Positions 1 through 9,929 of a stretch of DNA of 64,000 bases are shown here, piece by piece. Source of the stretch: Sycobia sp. Sy_11 (Eukaryota > Arthropoda > Insecta > Hymenoptera > Epichrysomallidae); NCBI GenBank assembly GCA_018907035.1, contig JACCIC010000030.1, positions 611,501 to 675,500 on the forward strand, given 5' to 3'. The notes beneath the pieces were generated by a model that worked only from the letters and a program-made list of their open reading frames with translations, had not been told where the DNA came from and did not search any database. A program made the position numbers and the translations under genes. Position 1 is the first letter of the stretch; every line of letters starts with the position of its first letter.

Positions 1-579
1 GAATTAAGAGAACAGTTTATTTCCTAGATTAGAATATTGTCGAAAAGCTTTTATACTGGTTTCAAGTACATGTTTTTTTACCAAAGTACGCGACTGTTTT
101 TTTGTAAAATAAGCTTTTTTTATAAAGAATTTAATAATTATTTATCTGCAATCATTCGATTTATTTTCAGAAGTAAACGGTTCTAAAAAATCATTTGGAT
201 AACCAATCATGCATGGATTAAAAATAAGTATTTGTGATTTTTTTTTAATCGACGTCTTATTTCTCAGAAATTCGTCGTTCTACGATTTATTTATTCGAAT
301 AAAAAACGATGCGAAAGATTACTTCTATAGCTGTCATTTTGATAAATATTCATACAAAATTAATAAAGAAATAAGCTTTATTAAAATATTAGAAGAAATA
401 TATACAGGTACATAATACAATTATATTAACTAATTCTTAATTAAAAATTAAATCTATTTTTTTTCGAAATTTGGTATCTATATGCAACAAATTAATCAAT
501 GTTTAATAATTGAAACGTTATTACTATATCTAAAATATAGCAACATTTTACATTTGAGCTCAAGAAATTTTGCATAATA

Positions 580-621
<42 letters not shown>

Positions 622-922
622 TAATATAATAAAAATTATAATAATAATAATAATTGTTCATGTCTTGAAACCATCATACACATAATGTAGATTCAATTGA
701 ACTTTATTTTATACAAAAGTTTTTCTTCGAATAAGAATATATAGAATAATTATATAATAACATGCTTAGGAAAATAACAACATTCGACAAGAAATCGTTG
801 CTCGATCCAGCAATGCGTCAATAAAATGTTTGTTTTTTTCTATTTACAATGCAAAAAAAAAACAAAATCGTACATTGGTATATAAAAGTACAAAAATATT
901 ATCGCACTTATAAAAGATGTAA

Positions 923-923
<1 letters not shown>

Positions 924-974
<51 letters not shown>
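924..974. repeat. (AT)n microsatellite
   Basis: Pure TA run of about 51 bases. Confidence 0.95.
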
Positions 975-977
<3 letters not shown>

Positions 978-1088
978 TATATGTATAGAAGTCTTATTAA
1001 CTCCATTATAGCTATATAATGAATATAAAATATAATTTGTTCTATTCGTCAAACAAAATATATAGTACAGTATATAATGTGTGCAACG

Positions 1089-1091
<3 letters not shown>

Positions 1092-1134
<43 letters not shown>
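1092..1134. repeat. (AT)n microsatellite
   Basis: Pure AT run of about 43 bases. Confidence 0.95.
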
Positions 1135-1136
<2 letters not shown>

Positions 1137-1270
1137 CATAGCAGAAAGAAATATTTCATATTAATATATAACATATATTATATATAGAGACGATGCGCGA
1201 ACAAAATGATTGAATAATCATAAAGTCGCGTATCTCGTTTCGACTATATTTTCATTTTCGTGAAAACAAT

Positions 1271-1271
<1 letters not shown>

Positions 1272-1317
<46 letters not shown>

Positions 1318-1342
1318 CTCTCCGTCACTTTCAGTATCTCAA

Positions 1343-1388
<46 letters not shown>
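1272..1388. repeat. Two (CT)n tracts
   Basis: CT runs at 1272-1321 and 1346-1388, separated by a short unique spacer. Confidence 0.95.
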
Positions 1389-1390
<2 letters not shown>

Positions 1391-1654
1391 ATCCGACGAC
1401 ATGAGACCCCCTTTTATTACTCGACTTACTATATATATATCGCCTTGGACTTATGCGCGACCTTGCTTTCGCACGTCATACACGCGCGTCGCAACAAGAT
1501 GAGCAGCAGAGTACGCAGCAAAAAGTGCCCCCTACCTCCCGTACGTGAGTATACGTGAGCCATAAGCGCAATTTATCCGATCATCGCCTCCCTTTAATAG
1601 GGGTATGTATGGGACTATTATTGAACCGGCACCGCGAATAGCATTCCGAGAGAT

Positions 1655-1657
<3 letters not shown>

Positions 1658-1712
<55 letters not shown>
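1658..1712. repeat. (AT)n microsatellite
   Basis: AT run of about 55 bases. Confidence 0.95.
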
Positions 1713-1715
<3 letters not shown>

Positions 1716-1798
1716 TCGATTCCTTATACGCATTATGTGTTTCACGCCGTGATCGAACAAATCAATAATAATCCCCATGTGGCTGGCGCTTCATGGTA

Positions 1799-1803
<5 letters not shown>

Positions 1804-1842
<39 letters not shown>
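1804..1842. repeat. (GA)n microsatellite
   Basis: GA run of about 39 bases, with imperfect GA repeats following. Confidence 0.95.
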
Positions 1843-1845
<3 letters not shown>

Positions 1846-2045
1846 CAGAAAGGGAAAGAGAGAGATTCAAAGACAAAAGATCAAAAGGAAATGTAGCGAA
1901 GAACGAGGAGAAGTAAACGGGCGACTTATCCTTATACCGCGGTCGAACCGCAAGACAATCTCTGGGCTCCAAATTACATCATTCAATTCCCATAATTCGA
2001 GGCTCCCTCTACCCGCCCCCTCCCTCTTTATGCCCCCCTCTCCCA

Positions 2046-2050
<5 letters not shown>

Positions 2051-2078
<28 letters not shown>

Positions 2079-2137
2079 ACCGTCTCTACTCGCGTGAGAA
2101 GTCATAATTCTTCGTGCGCCTCTTTTTCCTTCTTTCT

Positions 2138-2198
<61 letters not shown>

Positions 2199-2199
2199 T
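2051..2199. repeat. (CT)n tracts
   Basis: An imperfect CT run at 2051-2078 and a nearly pure run at 2141-2199. Confidence 0.9.
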
Positions 2200-2363
2200 T
2201 TATCTCTCCCCCTTTCCCTGTTAGTCATCGCGGGTTGAAGAAGATCATATGCCCGATTAGGGTGCGCGGGAGAATTCCGAGCCGCGCGCGCGCTCTGATG
2301 ATGCGCTCTTCTGACGCGGACGAAGCGCTCGTTTCTTTTGTAGTCGCTCGTCCTTTGACCCTC

Positions 2364-2385
2364 GCTCTCTCTCTCTCTCTCTCTT
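2364..2385. repeat. (CT)n microsatellite
   Basis: Short CT run. Confidence 0.9.
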
Positions 2386-2506
2386 TCTTTTAATGCGACG
2401 TCCTCTTTTGGTTTTGGTTTTTCAAATTGTTTTTTGCCTTCTTATACATTTTATGGCTAAAGAGCAACCGAGAATCTTGGTTAGATGCTTCGTCCTTTTC
2501 GTACAC

Positions 2507-2511
<5 letters not shown>

Positions 2512-2555
<44 letters not shown>
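2512..2555. repeat. (AT)n microsatellite
   Basis: AT run of about 44 bases. Confidence 0.95.
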
Positions 2556-2556
<1 letters not shown>

Positions 2557-2653
2557 GTGCAAACTTTTAAAATTGCATTATCCCGCCCGCCGTGATCGTT
2601 GGTCGCCGCGATGACTAACGGACCGCGCGCGCGTGAATCAACTCTATTAAGGA

Positions 2654-2655
<2 letters not shown>

Positions 2656-2731
<76 letters not shown>
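2656..2731. repeat. (CT)n microsatellite, longest CT tract
   Basis: Uninterrupted CT run of about 76 bases. Confidence 0.95.
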
Positions 2732-2734
<3 letters not shown>

Positions 2735-3725
2735 TATCCGCAATTGCTATGTGTTTATTTATTTATTTATTTATATTTATTTTTGCATTTTTTTCTTCAA
2801 ATCTCCGACATTGGGGAAATGGTTGGGTCGTTTTATTGCGTCTTGCGGAGGACGCCAAAGTAGATTTTAATCGATTTATACGTACGCCCTCGATTTTATC
2901 ACCCAGAGGACTGCTCGTGCGCGTTGCTTTTATCGATACACTGTGTACGTCTATCGTGCGCGTTAGATTTTTCAAAATTGTAATTAACCATCGTTCGTAT
3001 AAATTTTGTATCGCCATGCTGTGAGAACCTGCCGTACAAGACTCTAATTTTTCGAACGATTAATTACTTTACACATAATCTGTTTGGTGGCTGTACGAAA
3101 CCAGCGTATAATTTACAAAAGCGCGAAAATATCAGTTTTCAATAAAAAAAAAAAAAAAACCAAGTGAATTCTGGATATATAAAAGAACGAAAAAAAAACT
3201 ACCACTTCCATCGCACCTCCTCGGGACCACTTGCGTTAATACATGACAGTCGCATTTTGCGAAACGAGCGATACGAAAGACGTCGACGATGCAAATCGAG
3301 AAGGTAGATTGCTCATATCGTTCCAACAAGCTGCAAGAGCGAATGCACTTACCGTGTTAAATAAACGCATACAATTTGCGGATAAGATTTTGCTCTCTTT
3401 TATTTGTTCGATCCGTCACCACAATCATTCTTCTTAATGGAAGATTATGAAAGAATCAATCGTCGTCGTCGTCGCACATTGATCATTGATATTTACATGC
3501 TCGGGCGCAATGCGAAATTGGCGACGTTGCTCGAGGCTGACAGTTGTTACACACCAAAAATCGTAAATTGAATCGATCATCAATAAACGGTCGTGATCTA
3601 TTTTGACGTATCCGGCCCAATATAAGCCACAGCTGTTTATCAAAAAAAAAAAATTTTCTAACATACACACACACAAAGTACCAAGAAATAATTTATTAAT
3701 TAAAACGTCTAAGACGTATTCTTAA

Positions 3726-3746
3726 GTGTGTGTGTGTGTGTGTGTG
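3726..3746. repeat. (GT)n microsatellite
   Basis: GT run of about 21 bases. Confidence 0.9.
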
Positions 3747-4575
3747 GCTAGGCCCTTATCGTATTTACAACGATTTCACCTACACGTGGACGAATTCGAA
3801 TTTTCCTTCTCTTTCAAAACCGTCGCAGTGACTTTAAATGTGTGGTGTGTGTGTTTTTTATTTTATTTTTTGTTTTATTCGTTATTTCATAATGACGTGT
3901 TAACAAGGGCGCGACGATATCTCAGAGTGCAGAACCTCATCGATTTTGGTCAGTTTTTGAAAATTTCAAAGTACGATCTAGGCCTGATCAGCTGATTCAG
4001 CGATTTCGATTCGAGTTAGACATTTTTTTTTTTACTTTATCGCGCGTCATAAACATCTACGATATATATTGTAAATCGCTTAATTGTCGAAATGTTCCTT
4101 AAACGTCAATTACTTAATAATAATTGTCCGAAAAATAATTATTGTTTCTTCTACAACTTTGTTATTCCAATAGTATTAAAATCTCTCAATAACAATTATT
4201 CTGTATTAGGACCTCGTGATATTTAGCGCTCATTTTCATGAATTCTTTTTTCTTTTAAATTATAATGATATCTCGATGATTATTAATTTTATCAAAAAAT
4301 ATTCTTAATATTAACTTTTATTTACATAATATTTTTTAACGACGCTTTGATAATGAAAGTCTCTTTCTCCGATTTGAGACTTTTACATTGATCGAAAAAA
4401 CAGTCAAGAACTTTTAATATTATAATCGATAGCTACATTTTAATAAAAGGAGCATTACCTCGCTATAAAATATACTCGTTCTTATAATAAAATTAACAAA
4501 TTTATGACTGACTAATAAATTTGGAAAAATTATATTTATCCTTTTATAAAATACAGATATATTAATTATATAATC

Positions 4576-5095
4576 AAATTAAAAAATATTTTCATCGGTT
4601 TTACAGTCTTTGTATAATAATCTAAGTACAATAATATAACGACAGTCAGACTGTCTTTCTTTATAGCCATCCCCGTCAAATCTGAAATAAAAATTACTAA
4701 TAGAAATAATAATTCAGAATAAAGTCAAATAAAAATAAAAGAATCTATATGTTATATTAGTAAAGGAGAACCCGACTGCCCCCGCCACCTAAATTTACCT
4801 TCGTTGTTAACCGACGTTTCGAACCGCTGCAGTTCGACTTCGGAGTCAAAAATTTTCGTTTAGATGTTGGGAGGGGTGGGGGCAGTCAGGTGATCCTTTA
4901 TCGACATTACATATCGAGTAATGTATTTTGATCTTTAATTTTGATTTTGATTTTATTTTATTTTAAAATTATTATTTTTGCGAGTAGTACTTTCTAATTC
5001 AAATTCTACGGAAATGAACAGAAACAAGGACAGTCTCACTGTAGTGATTGCATAAAAACTGTAAGATCGATAAAAAATATCAGTTAATTTAATTT
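4576..5095. mobile_element. AT-rich foldback element with C/G-rich core (copy 1)
   Basis: Two diverged inverted arms (about 4,576-4,790 and 4,870-5,095) flank a core. The inner ends pair TAAAGGAGAACCCGACTGCC with the complement of the region ending at 4900. The outer parts pair across TTTTCATCGGTTTTACAGTC and its counterpart near 5,050-5,075. The ~80-base loop holds CGACGTTTCGAAC, resembling the GTTCGAAACGTCG motif common in arthropod repeats. No coding capacity. Confidence 0.65.
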
Positions 5096-5221
5096 ACGAC
5101 AATTTATACAAGTACAATTTTAAATTAAACACGCACTTTCAAAGAAATATATATAAATGATATAATTTGCAAAGAAATATATATAAAAATAATGATTAAT
5201 TTACAATGATTCCTCGACAAG

Positions 5222-5227
5222 TTTAAT
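5222..5227 (-). terminator. Possible poly(A) signal (ATTAAA) of the secreted-protein gene
   Basis: ATTAAA on the minus strand lies about 420 bases beyond the stop codon. I saw no canonical AATAAA between here and the stop. The 3' UTR would then contain the GT/AT microsatellite at 5338-5396. Weak evidence, because such hexamers are common in AT-rich DNA. Confidence 0.25.
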
Positions 5228-5336
5228 CGTCGATACCACACGATCGTCTACAACACACAGCGAATAATTCCTTAATGACGATGGAAAAGCCACCAGGATG
5301 GAATAGCAGCAATTCAAGACTGTCGGCGCTACGTCA

Positions 5337-5337
<1 letters not shown>

Positions 5338-5396
<59 letters not shown>
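5338..5396. repeat. Compound (AT)n(GT)n microsatellite
   Basis: An AT run passes directly into a GT run. It lies in the probable 3' UTR or 3' flank of the secreted-protein gene. Confidence 0.95.
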
Positions 5397-5403
<7 letters not shown>

Positions 5404-5643
5404 GTGTGATAAACCACATAGCACAGACACCTTGGCCTTCTTCATACCTTCTGTCTATATAAGTACGCGCGAATTTTCCGATCTACAGCCCCGTCAGAGC
5501 CCCGTCGCGCATTCCAAGCCCTCCGCGATTTATACGAAAAATTCCCTATATATATATATACAGACACACGCACGCACACAGGGGCAAACGCACTCGCTCG
5601 CGCACACAGAGACACGGGCGCGGACACGGGATCGAGCGCCTCG

Positions 5644-6153
5644 TTAGTACCGATTGGCGATCGGCGCCGGTGGCCTCCTGCTCCCCATCACGTAGACGCC
5701 CGTGGGCTTGCCGTCGAACACGTACGGGCCCCGATTCAGCTTCACCAGCGGACTGTCCTGCTTGGCGCGCTGATAATAATTGCCGTCCTTGTCGGCCTGG
5801 CCCTCGTGCTGCTCGTGACGATGGCCGGCCCCGCCGGGACCCGTCGTCGGCGGCCGCCAGCGATAGACGCCGATCGGCTTGCCGTTGCTCACGAACTCGA
5901 TCGGCAGGTTGACGAGGGCGTTGGGACCCGCCGGGCGGCCGGCCGTCGCGAACGTGGGCGGCCGCGACACGTAGCCGAGGCCCGGCACGTAGGTGTAGGG
6001 GGCCGGCGGCAGTCTTATGTAGTAGATGTCGCTCTCGGGCCTCGGGCGGCCCTTGCCGGGTCGCCGCCTCGGCTTCTGCGGGCCGGGCTTCTTCCGGCGC
6101 TGCTTCTTGCCGGCGGGGCTGGGGCGCGCGGTCGGCGGCCTCGGCTCCTTGTC
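5644..6153 (-). CDS. Coding exon 3: basic proline-rich tract and GKPxGVY repeats
   Basis: This exon encodes residues 172-340 and ends in TAA at 5646-5644. The acceptor is TTCTTCCAG followed by GACAAGGAG, and the frame upstream closes at a TAA 7-9 bases before the exon, so an intron must end here. GC is about 70%, which leaves several other frames open by composition. The chosen frame is the only one that continues exons 1 and 2 in phase, with organised sequence (RLPP, VPGLGY, GKPxGVY twice) rather than Arg/Ala-rich noise. Confidence 0.8.
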   Translation of the reverse strand, partial: DKEPRPPTARPSPAGKKQRRKKPGPQKPRRRPGKGRPRPESDIYYIRLPPAPYTYVPGLGYVSRPPTFATAGRPAGPNALVNLPIEFVSNGKPIGVYRWRPPTTGPGGAGHRHEQHEGQADKDGNYYQRAKQDSPLVKLNRGPYVFDGKPTGVYVMGSRRPPAPIANRY

Positions 6154-7473
6154 CTGGAAGAATTAGGCGTGTGAGACGCTGGGACGCGGGTGGCATTCGC
6201 GCGTAAGAAGAACAGTTGAGCAATCGCGGATACCCGAGAATTCTAAGAACATTGCTCTTGGCTACCTTATATTATATTTGGCATTCGTAGCCAGTAACTC
6301 GAAAAACTAATCGATCGTTTAATGGAAAGCGAAATAAAAATGTCACGATGAAAAGATTGATGAAATTGTCGAAATTTCATAAAAACAAAAAAGAAAAAAT
6401 TATATATTATACACTTGTAATAATTGTATATTACGTTAGTATAGCTTCTAGTAAATGTAAATTGAATTAAATTGGCTTTTATGTTTGTTATGTTAATACC
6501 CATATCGTTAACGCTCGTTTCAAGGAATGAATTACACTTTAAGCAATGAAAGATTCAATGAACTTATGTTCGCAGATGCTGCATATATAATTTTTTCGTC
6601 ATACAGCGTACGCATCAAATCAATTAACCGAATATTGCGATATCCCCTTGTTAGATATCTGTTTTTGATAAACCGGTTAAACGTTATAACTTTCAACGGA
6701 CTGCGCACAGAGTAGTCAAAGTAAAGAATTTTTTTGTTTGGATAATACAATCAGTCATATCTTATAGATATCATAATATATGTATATATGTATGTATGTA
6801 GGAATGTATGTGTTCATATGTATGTATATATATTTTTAAAAAATTTAAGCCGACACGCTCAATAGTATAATAATAATGAATATTTAAAAAATTCTTCTCA
6901 ATTTATTTGTGAATAAAATAATTTATGAGAATTTTATTACACTTTCGGCATCACTCGATTAGATATATATAGACTAACGAGTGAAATCATCGATCTGTCC
7001 GAATCAATAAATTGCTACTTATTTAGAAATTATTGGTTTTCAAAAAAGAAAAAAAAACTACGTCAATCGACTAGATTCAACCATCTCTTCCAGTTTCATT
7101 TTCAGATCTGTCGTTGAACTTCGTATATTAAAACTTGCCAAAATGAAATTTTATATCAATAACTAAAGCCGAACGAATGGAGCGTCAATCTGTACTACGA
7201 AGATTTTAAGGATCCCTCTCGCATTTCGTGCAGTTGAAAGTAATAAAAGAACGATACGACGATAATTTGAATTTTAACGTTTAAAGATAAATATAAAGGA
7301 ACTTTTCAGTTGGATCCACGAAGAGATGGACCGCGTGTCATTCTATATTTGTGTGTGTGCGCGCGCGATATGCATGCATTAAGCAGCACACGCATGCAAC
7401 GCATTTACGAAAGAGGCTGAGCGCGGATATTTTTGTTTAACTTTATAAGGGGGCCAACGGAAAAAACAGGATT

Positions 7474-7533
<60 letters not shown>

Positions 7534-8055
7534 ATATATGTATGTATTATGTATGTATGTATGTATGTACGTATATATTATGCGACGAGGGATGATCACC
7601 TGATAAACGCGTTGCGGTACCGGATAATTCGGGAGGAATGCCTTGTGCTGTCTCGCCGACGCGATCCTCGCATCTTGATCCTTGGCGTTCGCGTCTTCCT
7701 TTAAAACCTTTACGTTCACCAACGGGGGCTTGTCCTTATTCCTGCTGGCCTCGTGATGCCATTTCAGCGGGCGGCTGATAATCTGAAAGGAACAGAAACA
7801 AGAAAAAAAAAAAAAAAAATTAAAAAACACAATTAAAATCGATATCGCTCTGTGCTTTAGATGGAACATTTTCGACAGTATCGGCGGTCTTGTTAGGAAA
7901 TTCTAGCTATAATAGTTACGGCTAATAGAAACGTACGTTGCTTATTTTTAATCACGATGTTAATCTCTAAATCAGCGAGTGCCTTAGCCGTATGTCCTAT
8001 GCTACGTGCAATAAATCCGTTATTAATGGCGAAAATATATGAAAATTGAAAGAAA

Positions 8056-8111
<56 letters not shown>

Positions 8112-9442
8112 CGATCCTGCGATGATTGGACTAACATTTTATTCGTGGCAATTTTGATAATGCATGTGCGGTAATTTTTTTCGAAATATCCACTGTAAGA
8201 TTGCGTGGTCAGGGATAAAAAAATTAATTGAATCGATAAAGTACACGTATAAACAAATAAACGTCACGGTAATGTACAAAAACTTACCCCGTGCTAAATT
8301 CTGGACAAAAAAAAGAAATAAAAAAAATGACCAAGATCAAATTAATTATAAACGGATTAAATTATGTCAATTATTTCTTCTCCCGCGCGTTTATCGTTCC
8401 TTAATCTCCCGTTTCGCCCGTTTAAATTATACAGGCCGACACGCGTCCCGTCGTACACATTGCTTTGCGAGATCGGCGATCGCGTACAGATGGACGCGCG
8501 CGCAGGTCGGGCTCGGTGTGTGCGCAGGCGCGGAATTACATTGCGTACTCGCCGAAATTTATAAAACACTTCCGCCCGAGATTAACGAGTATAACCCGTG
8601 CTACATGTACGCGCAGAATTACGATTCGACAGTTTTTTCAGATCTTACAGATTTAAAAAAAAAAACAAAACAAATCCCTAGAATCTACGACGACGAAGTA
8701 GGCAAAGGTTTCGAACGATGAGCTTAGAATTGCACAGGCCAACGATTGGCCGTTTAACAAGCAGACTATGCATTACAATAGATTTTAAGTCCGACTTTGG
8801 AACTGCCGTGTCCCAATGCTTGTTAAATATCCCAATCTATAATAAATGTAAATAAAAAAAATGCCATTTTCGCCTTTTACATGTATACAGCATTACGTTA
8901 TTTTAGGTTATTGAAACAACTATTGATTAATTATTTATTTGTTAAAGCAGCGTAAAACGGCTTTGGAATAAGATGTCTGAAAATAAATATCGCGATTTAT
9001 CCCATTCTCAAGGACGCAACCTCGAAGATCGGCAAAAAAACACATTCTTCGATTCTTCACATTTTACAGGTTGGCTATATTTCAATAACGTCATGAATTA
9101 CGGCAATTCTGATTTGGAATTCGCATGTATATGTGCATATGTATATATATATATATATATATAGTTAACTATTTAAATTATATCGGAAACAAGCTGCATC
9201 ATCTAATGTGCACTATTATCAAACCAGAGTGAGTTATTTATAAATTTTAATCTATAATAACATTGTTATAGGTATATGTATAATTTGTTCTATACGTTTC
9301 TGTGTACTTTTAAATTAAAGAACAGTAATAGTTAACCATAGCCCATGATATCCGCAATAAAAGAAAGTACCTCATTATGCACATTGTACTTAACTAGTTC
9401 TCTCTGTTACTCTATAATAATAACGGATACAGGACTGTGCAC

Positions 9443-9488
<46 letters not shown>

Positions 9489-9887
9489 ATCATTTAGCCG
9501 ACAAGCAGAGCCGCGTTCCTGAACAAGCGTAGCGCGCCAAAATGAACTCCCACTAACCTCGTTATCCATACCGCTCCGCTCGTCGGTCCTCTGCGTTTTC
9601 ACGGGGCCGCCCGGCTCCGCGGTGCGGCCGGCCTTCGGCTTGGCCCCGAGCTCGAGCTTGCCGAGGAGGCGCTGCTTCAGACCCTTGGGCGGGCTCGTCC
9701 GCGCGGACGGCTTGGCCGCCTCGGCCGGGTCGCGGTCCTGACGGCCGCAGAGCAGCTTCCAGAGCGCGTCGAGCTTGCCGAGGTCGCCGGGCCGGCAGGG
9801 CTCGGCGTACGTGACGGGCGCCCGACGGAGGGCCAGTGCCAGGAGCAGCAGCCCGAGCAGCGTCACGGGCAGTCGCGACGTCGTCAT
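5644..9887 (-). CDS. Secreted, proline-rich two-cysteine protein with duplicated GKPxGVY motif (3 coding exons)
   Basis: The coding sequence joins 9887-9558, 7782-7600 and 6153-5644 (110 + 61 + 169 codons plus TAA), giving 340 residues. Both introns are phase 0, with GAG|GTTAGT and CAG|GTGATC donors and pyrimidine-rich CAG acceptors. Residues 1-28 look like a signal peptide: a leucine/alanine-rich core ending VTYA, then EPC. The only cysteines, Cys31 and Cys47, could form one disulphide. Residues about 60-180 are charged and low in hydrophobicity. Residues 187-209 are a dense Lys/Arg/Pro/Gly tract with several dibasic sites. Then follow DIYYIRLPPAPY (213-224), VPGLGY (227-232), and two related motifs, FVSNGKPIGVY (258-268) and YVFDGKPTGVY (315-325). 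I do not recognise a named family. The RLPP/VPGLGY/PP style recalls insect secreted proteins of unknown function (the DUF4794 type, from memory and unchecked). A matrix or cuticle protein or a peptide precursor are both possible. The exon structure is well supported and the function is not. Confidence 0.8.
7478..7578. repeat. Compound (AT)n and (ATGT)n microsatellite in intron 2
   Basis: An AT run followed by interrupted ATGT repeats, ending about 20 bases from the exon 2 donor. Confidence 0.95.
7600..7782 (-). CDS. Coding exon 2 (61 codons, phase 0-0)
   Basis: This exon encodes residues 111-171, from IISRPLKW to RVYQ. It begins after CCTTTCAG, preceded by a thymine-rich stretch, and ends CAG|GTGATC. 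It is exactly divisible by three, so skipping it would keep the frame. The residues are charged and hydrophilic with no cysteine. A long AT/ATGT microsatellite starts about 20 bases inside the following intron. Confidence 0.75.
8059..8106. repeat. (AT)n microsatellite in intron 1
   Basis: AT run of about 48 bases. Confidence 0.95.
8744..8837. repeat. Small hairpin element in intron 1 (~24-bp inverted ends)
   Basis: GATTGGCCGTTTAACAAGCA on the left is mirrored by TGCTTGTTAAATATCCCAATC on the right, giving a 94-base unit inside the first intron of the secreted-protein gene. It may be a tiny MITE or a chance hairpin. Confidence 0.4.
9141..9163. repeat. (AT)n microsatellite in intron 1
   Basis: Short AT run. 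Confidence 0.9.
9445..9486. repeat. (AT)n microsatellite in intron 1
   Basis: AT run of about 42 bases, some 70 bases inside the exon 1 donor. Confidence 0.95.
9558..9887 (-). CDS. Coding exon 1: signal peptide and two-cysteine segment
   Basis: This exon encodes residues 1-110. The ATG at 9887-9885 was chosen because a classic signal peptide follows at once and because the open frame upstream has no ATG before a plausible acceptor at 9927-9925. The exon is about 70% GC, against very AT-rich flanks. It ends GAT-AAC-GAG followed by GTTAGT, a good donor. The open frame runs on past the donor into the intron without homology-like content, so the splice is preferred. Confidence 0.8.
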
Positions 9888-9923
9888 GCTTGCGCGCCTG
9901 TGCGCGGACACTGTCACGCGCCA

Positions 9924-9929
9924 CCTGCG
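9924..9929 (-). other. Putative 3' splice acceptor upstream of the start codon (5'-UTR intron)
   Basis: On the minus strand a pyrimidine-rich run ending CTGCCCGCAG falls 37 bases before the ATG at 9887. This suggests that the transcript starts further right and that this intron lies in the 5' untranslated region. Sequence signal only. Confidence 0.4.

Larger units (their letters stand above)
1..4575. other. AT-rich flank, no gene seen
   Basis: The stretch contains AT and CT microsatellites between 0.9 and 2.8 kb and plain AT-rich sequence elsewhere. A small GC-rich patch near 2,260-2,340 has no coding support. Confidence 0.6.

Noticed and set aside
1260..2614. Several frames of Ser/Leu or Arg/Glu or Ile/Tyr repeats
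   Set aside because: Direct translations of CT, GA and AT microsatellites, as are most other listed-length frames in the window.
5670..6174. Plus-strand frames of 80 and 122 codons across exon 3
   Set aside because: Antisense shadows of a GC-rich exon, with no domain and no splice logic.
5546..6223. 225-codon minus frame overlapping exon 3
   Set aside because: Open because of high GC; rich in Ala/Arg/Pro without motifs. It lies out of phase with exons 1 and 2, and the organised frame is a different one.
9562..9924. 120-codon minus frame overlapping exon 1
   Set aside because: Arg/Ala-rich shadow of the GC-rich signal-peptide exon in another phase.
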